Below, piece after piece: positions 24,234 to 39,200 of a DNA stretch of 64,000 nucleotides. This stretch comes from Uloborus plumipes. Taxonomy: Eukaryota > Arthropoda > Arachnida > Araneae > Uloboridae. Under the pieces are notes generated by a model. The model ran no database searches and was not told the origin of the DNA. It worked only from the letters and a program-made list of their open reading frames with translations. Position 1 is the first letter of the stretch. Each line of letters begins with the position of its first letter. Location: the NCBI GenBank assembly GCA_038373865.1, contig JAXGGA010002829.1:49799-113798 (forward strand), read 5' to 3'. The translations under genes were made by a program, and so were the position numbers.

Positions 24234-27200
24234 CTAGAAAAAATAAATAAAATAAGAATACGAAAAGAAAAAAGTTTCATAATCTTTGAGAAATGATGGT
24301 TAATTTTGGGTCCCTTTTTTAAGTGCATTTGTTTTTTGTTTTTTATTTTTATATAAAGTGTGTAGAAAGGCTTTGTGCTTGCATTCACCAGGCAAGTTTG
24401 TGAAATAAATTATTTACTCTTTATTTTATAAAAAGAAAAAAGAAAGGTAATAGTATATGTACACAGCTTATTACATCATTCAATAATTCTGGAGCTACTG
24501 TTTGGAAACTATTTTGAAAGTTGTTGAAAATGATTTTCCTGCAACGTAATAATTGATGCAATATTGTAATGTAATTTTTGTGATGTTGTGAGGTGAACAG
24601 GGGAACAAGTAGACTTTCTATTTTCCTGCCTTAAAATTGCACTACTTTTATTAAAATAATTTGGCATCTTGATTCTGAGGTGGCCCAAAGTTACCCTGAA
24701 CGTCAGATAAACTTAAAACTAGTCTAATTCATCTTAAATAGATGCATTTATTGAATTTCTTACTTTTAGATAACTATACAATTGTTTGAGCTTTTTTTTT
24801 CTGTTTTATAACAATAAAAACAATACAGTTATTTAAAATAAGTGGGACAATTTAAAATAGAGAAATTATGTCTCAAAGTGGTTCTGAATGACCACATATT
24901 TAGAGACCAAACTGTGAAATTCGTCCACCTTCAGACCAGAATGAGGGATTTTATTATTTACTAGCTTTATACCCAGCGTTGCCCGGGTGCGTATTAATAC
25001 AACATAGCATTCAGAAAAGAAAAAAAAATTGGAAGAATTCTATTCTTATTTGTATAAAATAGCACCAGCTAAAAGCGAAACATGTATAAGGCTTTTAATC
25101 CATGTTTTTGCATAATACCTCTGATAGGAAGATAAGAAAAATTTTTCTGTATCACAAATATTTTGTGCCAAATGAGAACATGAATTATAATTGTTTTTGA
25201 CTTATTTCATGCTAAAATGAAATAGGTGAGCCTTGAAATTAAAATTCATTGTTTTAATTTTAATCTTTGTTGGAAAATGCCAATATTTAAATACCATAAA
25301 TTTATCAATTTGTAACCTAAAGGCTCATGTCGATTAAAAAAATAGGCCTAATAATAGGCTAGATTCCTATAAAAGGGTCATTTTTTGACAAAAAACTTGA
25401 ATTTGAGCTTTTTAGATTTTTTAAAATTTCAAGACTCCGCCTATGAGAATTCTAGGGCATCAAGGAACCTCTGTGTCAAATTTGATGAAAATCTGTCGCA
25501 AACTGTGGATTTGCATAGAGAACAAGTATACAAACAAACAAGCATTCACTCATTTTTATTGATATAGATTTTTAGAGTCGCATATAATCACTGACGAGGC
25601 ATAATTTAAGAGGAAATATAATTTTTTCAATCGCATGTTACCAACACTATGTTACGTTGATCTCATGCTAGACAAAATTAGCAGCAATCATTCACTCGTA
25701 AAAATGAAGTTCAATTTTTCACCAAGAAACTGGTTAAATCTATCAACATTTAGTTTCAACTATCTTGTTAGTGACATGTTTCACCAATGTAATGATGCAT
25801 TTTGTGGATTACCAGTTTATTATAGCGCTGGTTATTTTGGTGAAACTTAACAACTTTTTGATTAAAGCTAAATTTTGCTAGATTTAACCAATTTTCTTGA
25901 AGAAACATTAAACTTTATTTTTAAGAAAAAAGTTTAAGTTGAAAGATGTTTTTTTAAAGATTTTTAAGGACCAAATACAGTATTATTAAAGTGACAGCAT
26001 CTTGAAATGTGCGACTCCGATTTTAGCCATTATAAAAACTCCTTCCGTTGTTGTCAATGTTAACATTGGTCAATGGTCGCTACCCAAAATCTGTTTTCTA
26101 AATTGCTCTAACTTGTGTATAATTTATTTAAAATTCACATACCTCAGTTGGAAAAAAAGTTTTCGTTAAAATATAATTTTTCCTAAATTGATGATATAGA
26201 AGAGAAGTAAATAGGTAAACAACTAATCAAATGATTTTTAACAATAATTTAACTGTTACCTGGCGGGAAATAACGCGTACCCTGACACCCTAAAAACAAT
26301 GAAGGAGGTTGTGGGTTCGATTCTCACTGGTGCCCTGGCCGTTTTTTTCCCTCTTTTTGAAACGTTAATCTTTCCTGTGTATTAATCTGGAGTTTTAGTT
26401 CGCATTTCGCTTATGTATGTGAAGCTGTTCAGCTTATTGCACAAGTTAAACAAGAAGTTCTGTCAAGAACTAAACGAGCCTACTTTCCCGTACATCGACA
26501 TCGGCATTCTAGCATCTGATCGATATTATCTTGAATATGTGAAACTGAAAATTATGTCAAACATACCTTTATAGCTCTTAAAGCTGATTTCTAAAAGCAA
26601 AATATACCCCTCTTATAAGATGAAATGAACACGTAAAAAGTAAATAAACGAGTAAATAAAGTTTTGTCGCACCTTTTAAAGAATGTAACTGTTATAGTTC
26701 TTCCGTAGAAAAATTTCACAATCGTTTTCAAAAGAAAAAAAAAATAAATAAAATAAAAATACAAAGATCATCAAAACACATTTTATCGAAGAAAGAAAAA
26801 AAACCTGGTCCGTTAATAAAATGTCTCGAATTTTATTTTTAAGCCGTTGCCAGTTGTTAAATATAAATAAAAAATAAAATGCTCTCGTGAATGACAAATT
26901 TTTGTAAACAAAAAAAAATCGTCTGCCAAAAAAATAAAATAAAATAAAAATAATAATAATAAATTAAACAAAAAAAAATGAATAAATAAACAAAAAATCG
27001 TCTGCCCAGTCAGTCATCTTTTTCTGAGCCTGCATTTCCGCCATGTTTGCGGAGTCGGAATCAGAGTCCTCACACAAGATTTTTCAGAAAAGTACTTCAC
27101 ATACATTTTTTATCAAAACCGTTTTCTTACAAAGTTAGTTTGAAGGAAATCCGCCTTTAAGTTCAGGATCAACATTCAATTTAAATTTCCCAGTAGGCGC

Positions 27201-30200
27201 TCACGTAAAAATTTTTTCTGAACGGTTCATCATTGAACGAAAAATGGTTCAAATTGAAAAGTGAAATATGGGAATGAGTCTCTCCGAGATCTTTCGAACA
27301 AAAAAAGTTTATTCAATTCGGACGGTTCACTTAAAAGCTATTAGGTGGAGAAAGGTTGCTTGAACGGTTTAATGTTGAACGAAAAAATGTTCAAATTGAA
27401 AATTTAAATACGGTAATGAAGTATCCTTGCCGAGATATTTCGAACAAAAAAAAATTGTTTAAATCGGACTGTTCACTCAAAAGTTATTAGGGGTGAGAGC
27501 TTGTTTGAACGGTTCAATGTTGAACGAAAAATTGTTCAAATCGAAAATTTAAAAACGGGAATGAAGTATTCTTGATAAGATTTTTCGAACAAAAAAAAGT
27601 TTGTTCAAATCGGACTGTTAACTAAAAGGTTAATATCGCGAGACAGGTTGTTTGAACGGCTCAAAGTTGAACCAAAAATTGTTCAAATCGAAAAATCAAA
27701 TATGGGAATGAGCTGTACTCGCCGAGATCTTTCCAACAAAAAAAATTTCGTTCAAATCGGAATGTTCATTCAAAAGTTATTAGGGGGGGGGGGGGAGACG
27801 AGACCGACAGACCGACCGACGCACAAATTCCCCATCTCAATACCCTGCTTTCAAATTTTTAATTTTTCGATATTTATTTAATTTTTTTTTTTTTTTTTTT
27901 TTTGTTTCTTTTGATTTTGTTTTGGACTTGGCGATATTTTTTGAACTTGGCGATATTTTTTGGACTTAGCGATATTTTTTAGATGCATTAAGCCACTTTT
28001 AATACTTTTTTCGTCTCTTTTATTTTTAACGGGAAAGTTGGCTAAAAACGTTAAATGCGTATTAATATTGAAAAGAATACAATCTGTCAGACTCATAGTT
28101 GAAGTCATCACATTAAGCAGCTGTTCCAATCAAGATTTGTTTTTTACAAATTTTTTGCAAACAATTTTTTTAATTAAACTTAAAAGTTCATATTTAGTAG
28201 GAAATATTGCAAAAAAAAAAAGTTTGCTCTGTAGCATTGAAACGTGATAAGGAAACATTCATTGCCGCCGATAGCCAAGGAGCCCTAGTCAGATTGGCCA
28301 CCTCGCACCATAAAACTTAATGAATTTATACTACTACGGCTCTGAGCCGAGTATGCTCAAAGGCCGAGCCAACAGTTTCAGACTAGGCTGATATGGCCTC
28401 TCGTCTATCTTATATACATTTCCCCCTCTCCTACGCAGCCTGAAAATAAATATTTTCGTGAAATAATGACAAAAGAACACAACTCTTTGTACAGCTTACA
28501 AGCATTTCAAAGAGCTAGTTTGACGTTCAGCTTGTTTCATATACTAGCTTGTGTTTATCCCAAATGGAACGTTTTGTATTTTAAAAAATCTGGAGTCCCC
28601 AACGCGAACAAGAGCAATGGCACCTCCACCCCTCCCAAATATAACAAATAACCACAAGAAAGAAAAATACCCTCAAAAGCATCCCCCTAAAACTTTCAAT
28701 GGCGAAATGTGCGCCATGACCCTTCCCCCTAGTTGGATACCCCTGACAGCATGCAATTCCCATTTCAAAAATACTCATGCACATCTTTTAGGTATATTTT
28801 CCGAAAAGTTCTACAATACCATTTAGGAAAATATTTAAAAGAAGTGGCGTACCTGGTTTGAGCCGCCGATTTAGAGGCGTAAGTTCTTCCATGGGGGGAC
28901 TTGAGGGCGGTGTAGGTGGACTGGATGGGGCTCCGATGCCGCTATCTGCTTGTACGGAATTGGAGTCGGAATCACTGTACTTCAGAGATCTGTTGGTGAA
29001 ACAAAAATAAATGGTCAGAAAGCATTTTGCAGCGAGTTTAAAATGAAGAATATCCATGACAAAATCAACGTTGGTGAAGTGCAAAGTTGAAAAAATATTG
29101 CTAACACGTGTTTTGGGGTTACAGTGAAACCTTTTCAACACAGAAAATGTTTCTAAACTTAGAAATGTTTCAACGTTAAATAACAGTTTGCTTTTAGAAA
29201 AATGATAGGAAAAAGGATATGGAAAGGAAATAGTAGTACTGTTAACATGTGAAAATAAAAAAGCAAAATAAATGTGAAGAATGATATGAGATGTAAGAAA
29301 TTTAAAATGATCATGAAGGATAAAGACTGAATTAGGTAAAACATTTGAGAACACCTAATTTGTTTGCGATCATACAAAAAATCTTACATCAAACGTCCTA
29401 ATTAATTTTATTTCTGGACTGCAACTTATCTCGACACGAATTGCTAAAGGTGAGACTTTTGTCTCTCCATAAATGTTAGAAGAGTAGTTCATCCAAATGA
29501 AATAATTTTTAGTTCGTTTCATAAAGGAAATAAATGTACAATAGGTGTCATCAAATGTTCAGTCAAGATTTTTTTAAAAATACCAATGTGCTTGTGAAAA
29601 ATTGTGACAAGTGACAAGGTCAGAGGAGTAGATGAGGGGAGGCTTGACACTTTAATTTTTAATACTGAAAAGTAGAGATATTTAATTATTCCAGCTTCAA
29701 TATTAATTTACTTACATTTAACTACTTAATTTTAATCAAAGTAGAGTTATCTTCCTTCTAATTTATCAAAACTCTCTTTCAATAATATTAAACGCCTAAT
29801 CAAAAACAAATAAAGAACTCTTTCCTCACGAAAATTTTGAAAATTCTAACTTCAATGCGCCATAGTTTAAACAGATACTTAATGTTCCTCAGTGGACTAG
29901 AGGGAAATCTGTTGACAGTTTACTCTCTGGACATGACTGTTTGCGTTAACTTCTATGTCACATAAATGTGTTTCCAGATCCCATTTGCTCTCTTTGTGAT
30001 CTTCATAAAGATATGGACTTGTCTCACCTGTATAGATGTGCTGCTCTTTCTCAGACATCCATTTGGGAGTGCTATTAGATAGCTCGTTCTCATTTAAAGA
30101 TTTACTGTCCTTTCTTTTGATATTTCAACTGTCTTTTAACCTTTCGGAACCGGGCAGTTTTTTAGAAATTTTTCTTTCGACCCAGGTAGTACGACAGTTG

Positions 30201-33200
30201 AACGACAGATTTCTTTTCCATTGAAAAGAGAAGGTATAAGCTGTCGTACCAGACGTATGAAACCTTGAAAAAATCCCCGGCTCCAAAGGGTTCGAGTGAA
30301 AATCTCAACCCCGTCCTCTAAAAAAAAAAATAGTTACGGTACAGCATGTGTACCGCCCGACTCCTAAAGGTTAATGTGACATTGGAAAAAAATGTTGTAT
30401 AACTTCTATTATGTTTATTCTGAATATCGAATTGAGTGTTGGTGTGCGCAGTTATTTTCAAAATCATTAAAATTGCTTGTGACAAATGAGTAAATATATG
30501 ATTAAATTATAAATGTTCTGAAAAACCGGTTACTCATACAAAACTCTTAAATTAGCTCTAATTATTCATCGCTATCTATCATCCTCAATACCTTTACAAC
30601 AGGTTTGGGGAGATGTTTTCAACAAAGAATTAACATTGTTCTTAGAGAAAAACTATGTGTATGAGTCATATCATTTTAAGTCCGCAAGTGATCAACCATG
30701 TTTGAGATTCTTTTCATTATTTTTGCTCACTTGAAAGATAAACTCGGATTTTTTTTTCCTTCATTCTTTTGGATAAAAATTCAGCTCTGAATTTTTTTTT
30801 GAAAAATCATTTTTGTTCAATTTTTCAGAAACTTTTTGAGTGCATTCATCAGTGACATATCTAGCACCCCAGCGGTGCGGGGAGGCGCAAATAATTTGAG
30901 GGCGCACGATCCAGAAAAATAGCACTATATGAGTTACACGGGAAAAATAATTTTTAGATTTTAATAGGGGGTGGGCGTCGAACATACAAATCTTGTAGGG
31001 TAGCGCATCTGGGTTCTATGTACGCTATTGGTATTAACACAGATTTTCAAGCCTTTTACAATTTTAATTCGTTTGACTTTGTTAGAATTGTATAAGAAAC
31101 TTATTTCCTTATGACAATAAGTCATTTTTTAAAATTCTTGAACAAACGCGATTTTTTTTATGTTCGATTTAATATTGAATTTGAGGAAAAAATAATTTTC
31201 CCAGTGACCTATGGTAATGACAACAACGCTAATTGTTGACAAAATCCTAACGGTATAAAAGTTTTTTTTTCTTTTGCCTAAATACAGCATAAATGTCAGA
31301 CACAATTTTAGAAGGTAATCAGTTACCACAAATCTTCGTTTACACATATTCTATTTCTTCATCACTACGAGTATCATTATTTTCAATTGTGGTAAACGTT
31401 AAGTGTATAGTTGCGAGCCTGTTCATAAAAATAAAAACATTCGTGTAGTTTGTAAAATAATTTTAAAGAAGTAATTTCAAAGCATGTTTCTTTCTTTCCT
31501 TTTTTCCTTTGCTCCTTTCATCTACCTTTTAGATTTCATTTCAGAAGAAGCGCCCGGGAGAATTTTTTCCTGTGCGTGAATAAAACCAGGTGAATTACTC
31601 AAGGAATTCTGCGATCGGTTAAAATTAACTTTTTTATCACAAAACTTACTCGTAAAAAAAACATGAACAAAACTTTGTTCGGAAAAATCTAAAAATTGGA
31701 AATATATTATTAGATCTATGCTGCTGTCTGTCCCATCAAAAGGTCAGTTTTTGAAATTTTTGACTTCATGTCTTTTGACAACAAGTTTTTCGTTTAAAAG
31801 TTAAAAAAGATAATGAATAAAAGAAACTGAAAAAAATAAATAAATAGCCTTTCACTATTTTCGTAAATCTAGGTTAAATTTGCAGCTTGGAGTTGCTGAA
31901 CTTACAGCTAAAAAGGACTCTCACCTGAACACGATGGCTGTGTTGGCCTGTCCAGCAGGCTGTTGGGGCTTCTCCGACCCGGACTTGGGCACCTTCTTCC
32001 TCCTCGGCTGGTATTTGTAGTCGGGGTGCTCCCGCTTGTGAATCAGCCGCAGCCTCTCGGCCTCCTCCACAAAGGGCCGCTTGTCCTCCTCGTTCAGCAA
32101 CCTGTCGAGAGGACAACCTCTTAGGATGTTTCACATGAATAATGTTCAGTTTTTTTCATTATTTTGCGGTTTAGGTAGTTCCTATAAACCTACTTTTAAG
32201 TGCAGTTGATGCTTGATTTTACGTACAGCTATATGGGGATCGACCGCGGAAGGAGTTTCTAAAAATGAGTTTTGTAACATTGAAACGCATCAAAAAACTG
32301 TGTAAGGGAATGGGAGGAAGTGAAATAGCTAACTCACCTTTTTTAGAATGGTTTCTTTTTTTCGAAAATTAAAGTACATAGAGAGCGATGTATTTTGCGA
32401 TAAACTTGCATGAAACATAGTTTTTTTTTTTTTTTCTGGCTCATAGTTTTTGTACTTAAAAAAATAAATAAATAAATAAATAAAGTAAAAAAATAAAAAT
32501 ATGGAAAAATAAAAAATGTGGAAAAATTTCATTTTTTTTTTCATGGGATTGAGTGAAAAAAAAACTTTCTTTATGAAACATTTTTTCTTTTGTCATTGAA
32601 AATACTTTTGATCAAATAAATGAATAAATGAACTGGTAATGAAACAATTAACGAATAAATAAAAGGGTCAATTAATACATAAGAAAAATGAGTTACAAAG
32701 TGAGGGAATAAATGAATTATTAAACGTAAGGATTCAAATGAATTAACTAATGCATGAATACGTAAGCAATGTAATAATCGAATAAGCAAACAAAATGAAC
32801 TAATTCACTTTGCCCCGCTTGCACGTAACTAATTATTGTACAAAACATTTTCTTAAAAAATAAGCTTAATTTTAAATGAATAATTTCTGCACACAACATT
32901 AGAAGGTCCTAATTGATTTTTAAAATTTTATCAAGAACTGATTAATTTTATAATAAGAAATCATTTTTGACTTACGACAAAATATTACTACCTAAGTATT
33001 AATTTTTAAAACTAACTTGTATTATCATGTACTTTTATCACTGTATTTTTTGTTTTTCGTAGTAAATTTGTTACTTCAATGAAAGAGGGATTTTTCCCCC
33101 ATGGAGCAAGGTGGAAAATAAATATTTTTTATTTGTTAAAAAATGATGTTTTTAATCAAATAAATGAATAAATAAAAGAATGAGCAAATAAATGAATCGA

Positions 33201-36200
33201 TAATGAAATCATTAAAAATTTTTCTTAAATGATATATGAGAAAACATAAAGAAGTGAATAACATTGCGAATGGATATTCATTGAATGAATGAATAAATAA
33301 AGGAATTACTAACTGAAGGAATGTAAATGAACGAGTTAATAAATGAATACGTATGTGATTTAATAAATGTTTGATTAATTAAACGACATGAACTATTTCA
33401 CTCTATCCCGCGTACAATTGACTAATTGCGCAAAACATTTAAAATAAATAAGAAAAAAAGCTTGATATTAAATAAATAACACAAATGCACCGGCATTTCG
33501 TAGGTCTCCCTGCTAATATTTCAATATTAGTAACAAAAACTTCATCATTTTATAAAACAAAATACTTTTTTCAACTTACAAAAATGTTACAACAAGGGTA
33601 TTAATTTTTGAAAATTGTTTGTATTATATGCTTTGATCTACAGTGGTAACCTTTTCCAGATCGGAATAGCTTACATGTGCTACTACGAGTACATAGTTAA
33701 AATATTACTAGGCAGGTGGCGCAAAATCAGAGTAAACATTCAATTGTTTCACTTTTCTCTGCTATTTCACTTTGCTTCACATTCTCCTACTTTTGAAGCA
33801 CCATGTTGCCGTTTTTTTTTTTTTTTTTGTTAACACATGTTATTTTGTAGAATCTTTTTTTATTTTTTGTTCAGAGTTTGTGCTTTCTTTATTTCGGTGC
33901 AGATAGATTAAAAAAAAAATCAGAAGCTTTTGGCACAGGAGCATTACCACACACATCAATTTAAATTTGTCAACACGACATTTCAATGTAATAGCTTTGT
34001 ATCATTAGTACATTATGGCTGTTTAGAACATTATCAAAACCATTAATTTGGGGAATGCCGTGTCAAAGTACGGGTGCAAAAGCAGTTCCTTCTTGTTCTT
34101 TTCTCACAAGGCGTTGGCTGTTCCGGGGAAGATAAAAAGCGCCGAACTATGAGGCAGTTATGTTGACCCCTTAAATCATTCATTTCTAGAAGCAGAAGCA
34201 TGATAAAAAGTAATGATATAGTGACCGATCTGTCGTCTCTTCTGCTGAAAGTATTTGATCTTGTGCGATAAAATATTAAGTGAATAATTTATGTACTTTC
34301 GCGTTCGATCTTATCTGATTGGTGCGAGAGGTTCGGTGGCGCAAGTAAACGTAAAACGGATGTAAGTGAAGGTATAAATATTTCAGAAGCGAGAAATATT
34401 TAAAATGAATAATGTTAATAATGTGTGTGTGTGTTTCAATAAAAATATGTTACAAACATGAGAAAATTACTGAAATGAATTAACACGTTCAATGCTGACC
34501 TCATGACAATGGTAACCACCATCGAGCTGAAAAATTTTTTGTTATCTAACTTACCAATTCCACTCCATTTTTAATGTAGATAAAGGGGAAAAAATTTTAA
34601 AAATGTTTTTTTAAATATTTAATTGTGAAAATTTAAAGCTCTCCCCCAAGAGGACAGCCGCCCGCTACGTGAACCTGTTGCCGTCCTTCCAAGAATTCGT
34701 GCTCTTACAACGTGTTAAGGTGTTTAGTATGAAAATCAGAATTTTACAGGAGAGACAAAAAACATTTCACTCACTTCACCCACTTAATTTTTGCAAAGGA
34801 ATTAAATTTTCTCCTTTGAAGGGAAATTCGGAAGAACTTTGATGTGTGACGTTATTATTATTATTTTTTTTTTTTAGTTTTTTCAAACGAACAGCATTGT
34901 CTAGTGCACTGCGCGGGGGAAAAAACTCAAATGTTTCTGACACCTTTCTTGCTGATTCTTGTGTGAAATAGACCTGAATATGAAGGACCACCGTGTTCTT
35001 CCAGTAGTCCATCACCCACACCTTTTTGAAGATAGCGCCCCCTTTTTTTTTTTCAAATTTCAATAGTTTTTATAGTCCTTATTTTAATTTGTGGGGGAAA
35101 GGAGAGCCATTATATTAACATTCTTCTGAGAGAGGAAAAGTTTAAAGCCATGAACATTTACAGCAAGGAGGAAGATTCGCAAAAAGTATTCTCCGTCACT
35201 AAAATATTTTTAAAAAATATCAAGACGATCTTTTTATGTTTTTTTCCTCATTATGTTTTCTCTTGTTTTTCGGAGAAAACTCGCGTATCGGCCTCACCCC
35301 GTATTGCCACATGTCCAAAAAAAAAAAAAAAAAAAACTTTTCGCGTTGTAAAATTAAAAATGTATACATATATATTAGAAGCATCACATAGGCATACAAG
35401 CTGCCCTGCACAACTTCAGCAAATAACCTTTCTATGAGTTACATTCACAGATATAATAAAGATGAAAAACAAAATTAAAAATGCTTTATGTAGCATCAAC
35501 GTTTCTCTGGGGTTGCACCACCCTTACTGTTTATCACTATGTCAAGAAGTGAATCTTCCATTTTTCTGAAAAATCTTGTAGAAACTCCTGATGCAAAACC
35601 TTTATTCTAGCTTTAACACATGAACATTTGGATGAAATTTTAAATTATGTGAAAATACAAAACAGAATTTGTCCCAAACTGTTCCCTTGTTTTTCAATGA
35701 GATATATCGTTCTGTCGCGAATAGCGTTGTTTAGTTTTGTTCTCTTTGTGCTTATACTAAGTGAACCTTTGTTCAAAAAATATAAAATTTCCACGAAAGT
35801 AGACATTGTTTATGTCTTAACAGGTGAAATACATTAAAATGTTATTACCATCCAGGGCAAAAGTTTTAACATGTGGTTGGAATGACAGACTGAGGACAAA
35901 ATGACAAATGCACTATTTCTAATAATTTTCGATGCTTCATGTTTTTAAAACTTTTTTTAAACTAAAGATGTTTTATAAGTTAAATTTAATTGAAGCTCTT
36001 TAGAAAAATTATTTGATTATTTAAAACATTTATCAATTCCTAAGCATTTTGAACGTATTAATTTTGATTTCAGACGATAACATGAATGAAATATTGTTTG
36101 ATCAATTGATTCATGAATAGAAATTGGAGAAAACCATAAAATAAAAAATGCATAATGACAATTTTTATCAAACTTTCGACTTTTATCCTCAATATGTAGA

Positions 36201-39200
36201 AAATAATTTTGAAGATGTTTTGTGATCTTTTGCTATTAAACAAAGATACACATCTTGTTTTTCTTTTAGAAAAATGCCTAAACTGGTATTCCTTGTGAAA
36301 AATTGAAAAACTGAAAGATTACGGATGCAAAATAACATTTGTCTGTCGGATCCCTGTGTGTATTGACTTTGGAAATATTTTACTAAATTCAAAAGATTTT
36401 ACGTTTCTATACAAGTTATTAAACATTTTTTAGTATATTTTATTACTTGTTTTCTTTAAAACCATCATTTGAAACAATATAGCACATTAAATCTTTTATG
36501 CCAAAAATTTAAGTATGTTAGTTTGCAACTTTTATTATGCGCTTCTTTATCTCTGTTAACGTAAGTTTTTTTTTTACAAGGAAATTGTGTATCATAACAG
36601 AGAAACTGCTATTCAGTGACAAAACTATAACCACCCAAGTAGCATCAACTCATCGGATTTTGCTGGGCCGAGCATCGAACTCCTCGTAAACTGATCCCGT
36701 AACGCACGATATCATCGTTCCGATCAGTATCCCAGCACGGTTTTCGATGATCTACTTTTCATCGGAAAGCGATATCCTTCCGATCAACTTTCCCGATGAA
36801 AATAGGCCGAGCATCCAAAATTGATCCTAAAGTCATCGGCACGGGACTGCACTGCTCGTAAACCTCCAAATCTCATCGTATTTCGAGAAAAACTCATCGG
36901 ATTTTGCTGCTCGGATACTGTTTGGCCGATGAGACATATTGGAGCAATTCCCGATGAGAACTCATCGAATCCGATCATCGGCCGATGAGAATTTCATCCG
37001 GTTTCGATGAATGGCGATCATCTGCCGATGAAATTGTGCGCCTAGGGCAGTAATTATTTAAGCCAAACGTAATTATATTTTGGTCAGGGACGTCATTTCA
37101 AGTTTTTCCGGGCGGGGGGGGGGGGGCAAAGGGTCCAAATACAATACAATTATGTCGGAAAACATTAAAAACCAAGCCCACTTATATGTAAATACATTGA
37201 TTCTCAAAGCCAGGGGGGGGGCGATTGACCTGCCCCCCCCCCCCCCCCAATTGACGGGCCTGATTTTGGTTACTTTTCTGGATTGAAACTTAAAACGTTT
37301 TTTTTTAATCTTTCATTTACAAATAATTTCCAATCATAAAAAATCTTTGAAAATGACGTACGTTTAAATTTTCCTTATCTAGACAAGTAAATAAGAAATA
37401 AGTAAACTTCAAATTTCAATACAACTTAACAACTGAGGAATAAAGAATAAACTTATGTTATCCAATTGAACTGATTTATTTTTTTGTACGTATGCTTGGC
37501 TAACTGAAATAATATTTTTAAAACAGGAACAAATCAAAGAGCTATTAAACTATGTTAAATATACCCACATGACAGATTTTTCAAGCCATAAACTAAACTT
37601 GAAGTGCTTTGAAATGTTTAAAGTCTTGTTTGGAGACTTTTTTCCGAATTTTAATTTTGTACTTTCATTAAGAAAGTTAGTTTTCCTGTCCACGAAATAT
37701 TAAAAGAAGTTTCATAACATCATTTCATTCATTTTTTGCTTAAAGCTTTGAATTACCTTAAGGTAATTGTAAGTTTTAAACACAAAACTAATAAAATTAT
37801 TGAAATAAAATGAATAAATGATTTTTAGACAAAAATAACCCGCAAGGAAATACCTTTATGACATTTTAGCATAAATTTCTGAACATTTTAATTGAGAGTT
37901 CAAATATTGATATTCGTTTTAATAAAAAACCAAAAAATCGTGTGAAAGAGCAGGATTTTTTTTTTTTTTTAATAAAGTCTCAGTTAAACATGTTGCTTAA
38001 AACTAACTACGTGAAATAAAACATTAAAAGTTCTTAAATAGTAACAAAACTGCAATAATAATATTATTATGAAAAGAACAAAAAAGCTACGTGCCCTTAA
38101 AAAAATGTACGTATTAACATCCAATTAAGCTTCATTTAATATCATGGTGCAATGAAAATACTGCTGTAATACAACTTAATGCTGCCCCTGCAATAATTTG
38201 TATGATTTGTACCTAAATGATGTCAGTCTGAGAAACAAAGCAGAATGAGTATTTTGCACATTTCATGTTGAATCTAATCCAAGAAGTTGAAATGGGTTTA
38301 ATTTGGAATCTAACAGGTTATCCTAATTGCAGTTTTGAATTTTAAAGCAGTTCCAAATAACTTTCGGAATTTAATTTTTGATCACAACAATAAAAATGAA
38401 TTTCAGTATCTTTTCAACTTATACAAAACTTTAAAGCCCGTAAAAAACTGCTGTATTAAATTTATTTAAAACTTTTACTACAATTAGAACAACTGGGGAG
38501 AAGTTTCGAACGAACAAAATCCAGAGACTGTTTACAATTCGTTAGATAATAAAAATGTTAAGAGAAAAAATATAATTATATGAAATACATTGAAGTATTT
38601 CAGTTTTAAAAAGTATCAGGTTTGCTTGTCACCTTAATTTTTATGAAGTTATTCTTTATTGAAAAATAGAATATAAATCCAAAGCGACTGAAGAGTTTGT
38701 TCAAAAAGTATATTAAAAAGAATCATTTTGATTCTTTGAGAACCTAAGTTGTCTTTTCTGTGAACGATTTGACGAGGCTTAAATTTCAAAATGTGTACTT
38801 CATTATCAGATATTTTTTTCTTTTTGTTTTTTTCATTTTATGAATCACATGGCAATAATATGGAAGTATTAAAATTTTGCACGAACTGAATGATTTTGTA
38901 CGAATCTTTCTTAACAGAAAAGACAACGAAATTCATATTAAGCAATCTTTTGTGTAGATATTTATAAAAATCAAGAATTTTAATTTTTTCATTGATTGCG
39001 ATTGGGCTTTTTGTATTATTTTTCACAATTCTAAACATACCATAGTAACATATTCAAGTTAACGAAAGGAAATAACCATATGAGCTTAAAATCATCTTGT
39101 CAAGGTAATCGCTGCTTTCACGTTTCTACATACTATATCAGGAGGTAATGCTGACGGCGGGCACCTGTTAAACAGAATTTTCTCTTTTCCAGTTTTTTTA

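Noticed and set aside
26255..26346. Functional tRNA gene
   Set aside because: Only the T-arm half is recognisable; the acceptor, D and anticodon arms do not pair.
27190..27800. CRISPR-like array
   Set aside because: Units are about 145 bp and similar throughout, without unique spacers, in an animal genome. It is a tandem repeat.
28788..29354. 188-codon minus open frame taken as a whole gene
   Set aside because: Only the part at 28853-28989 is coding (SoxE exon 3); the rest is intron that happens to be open.
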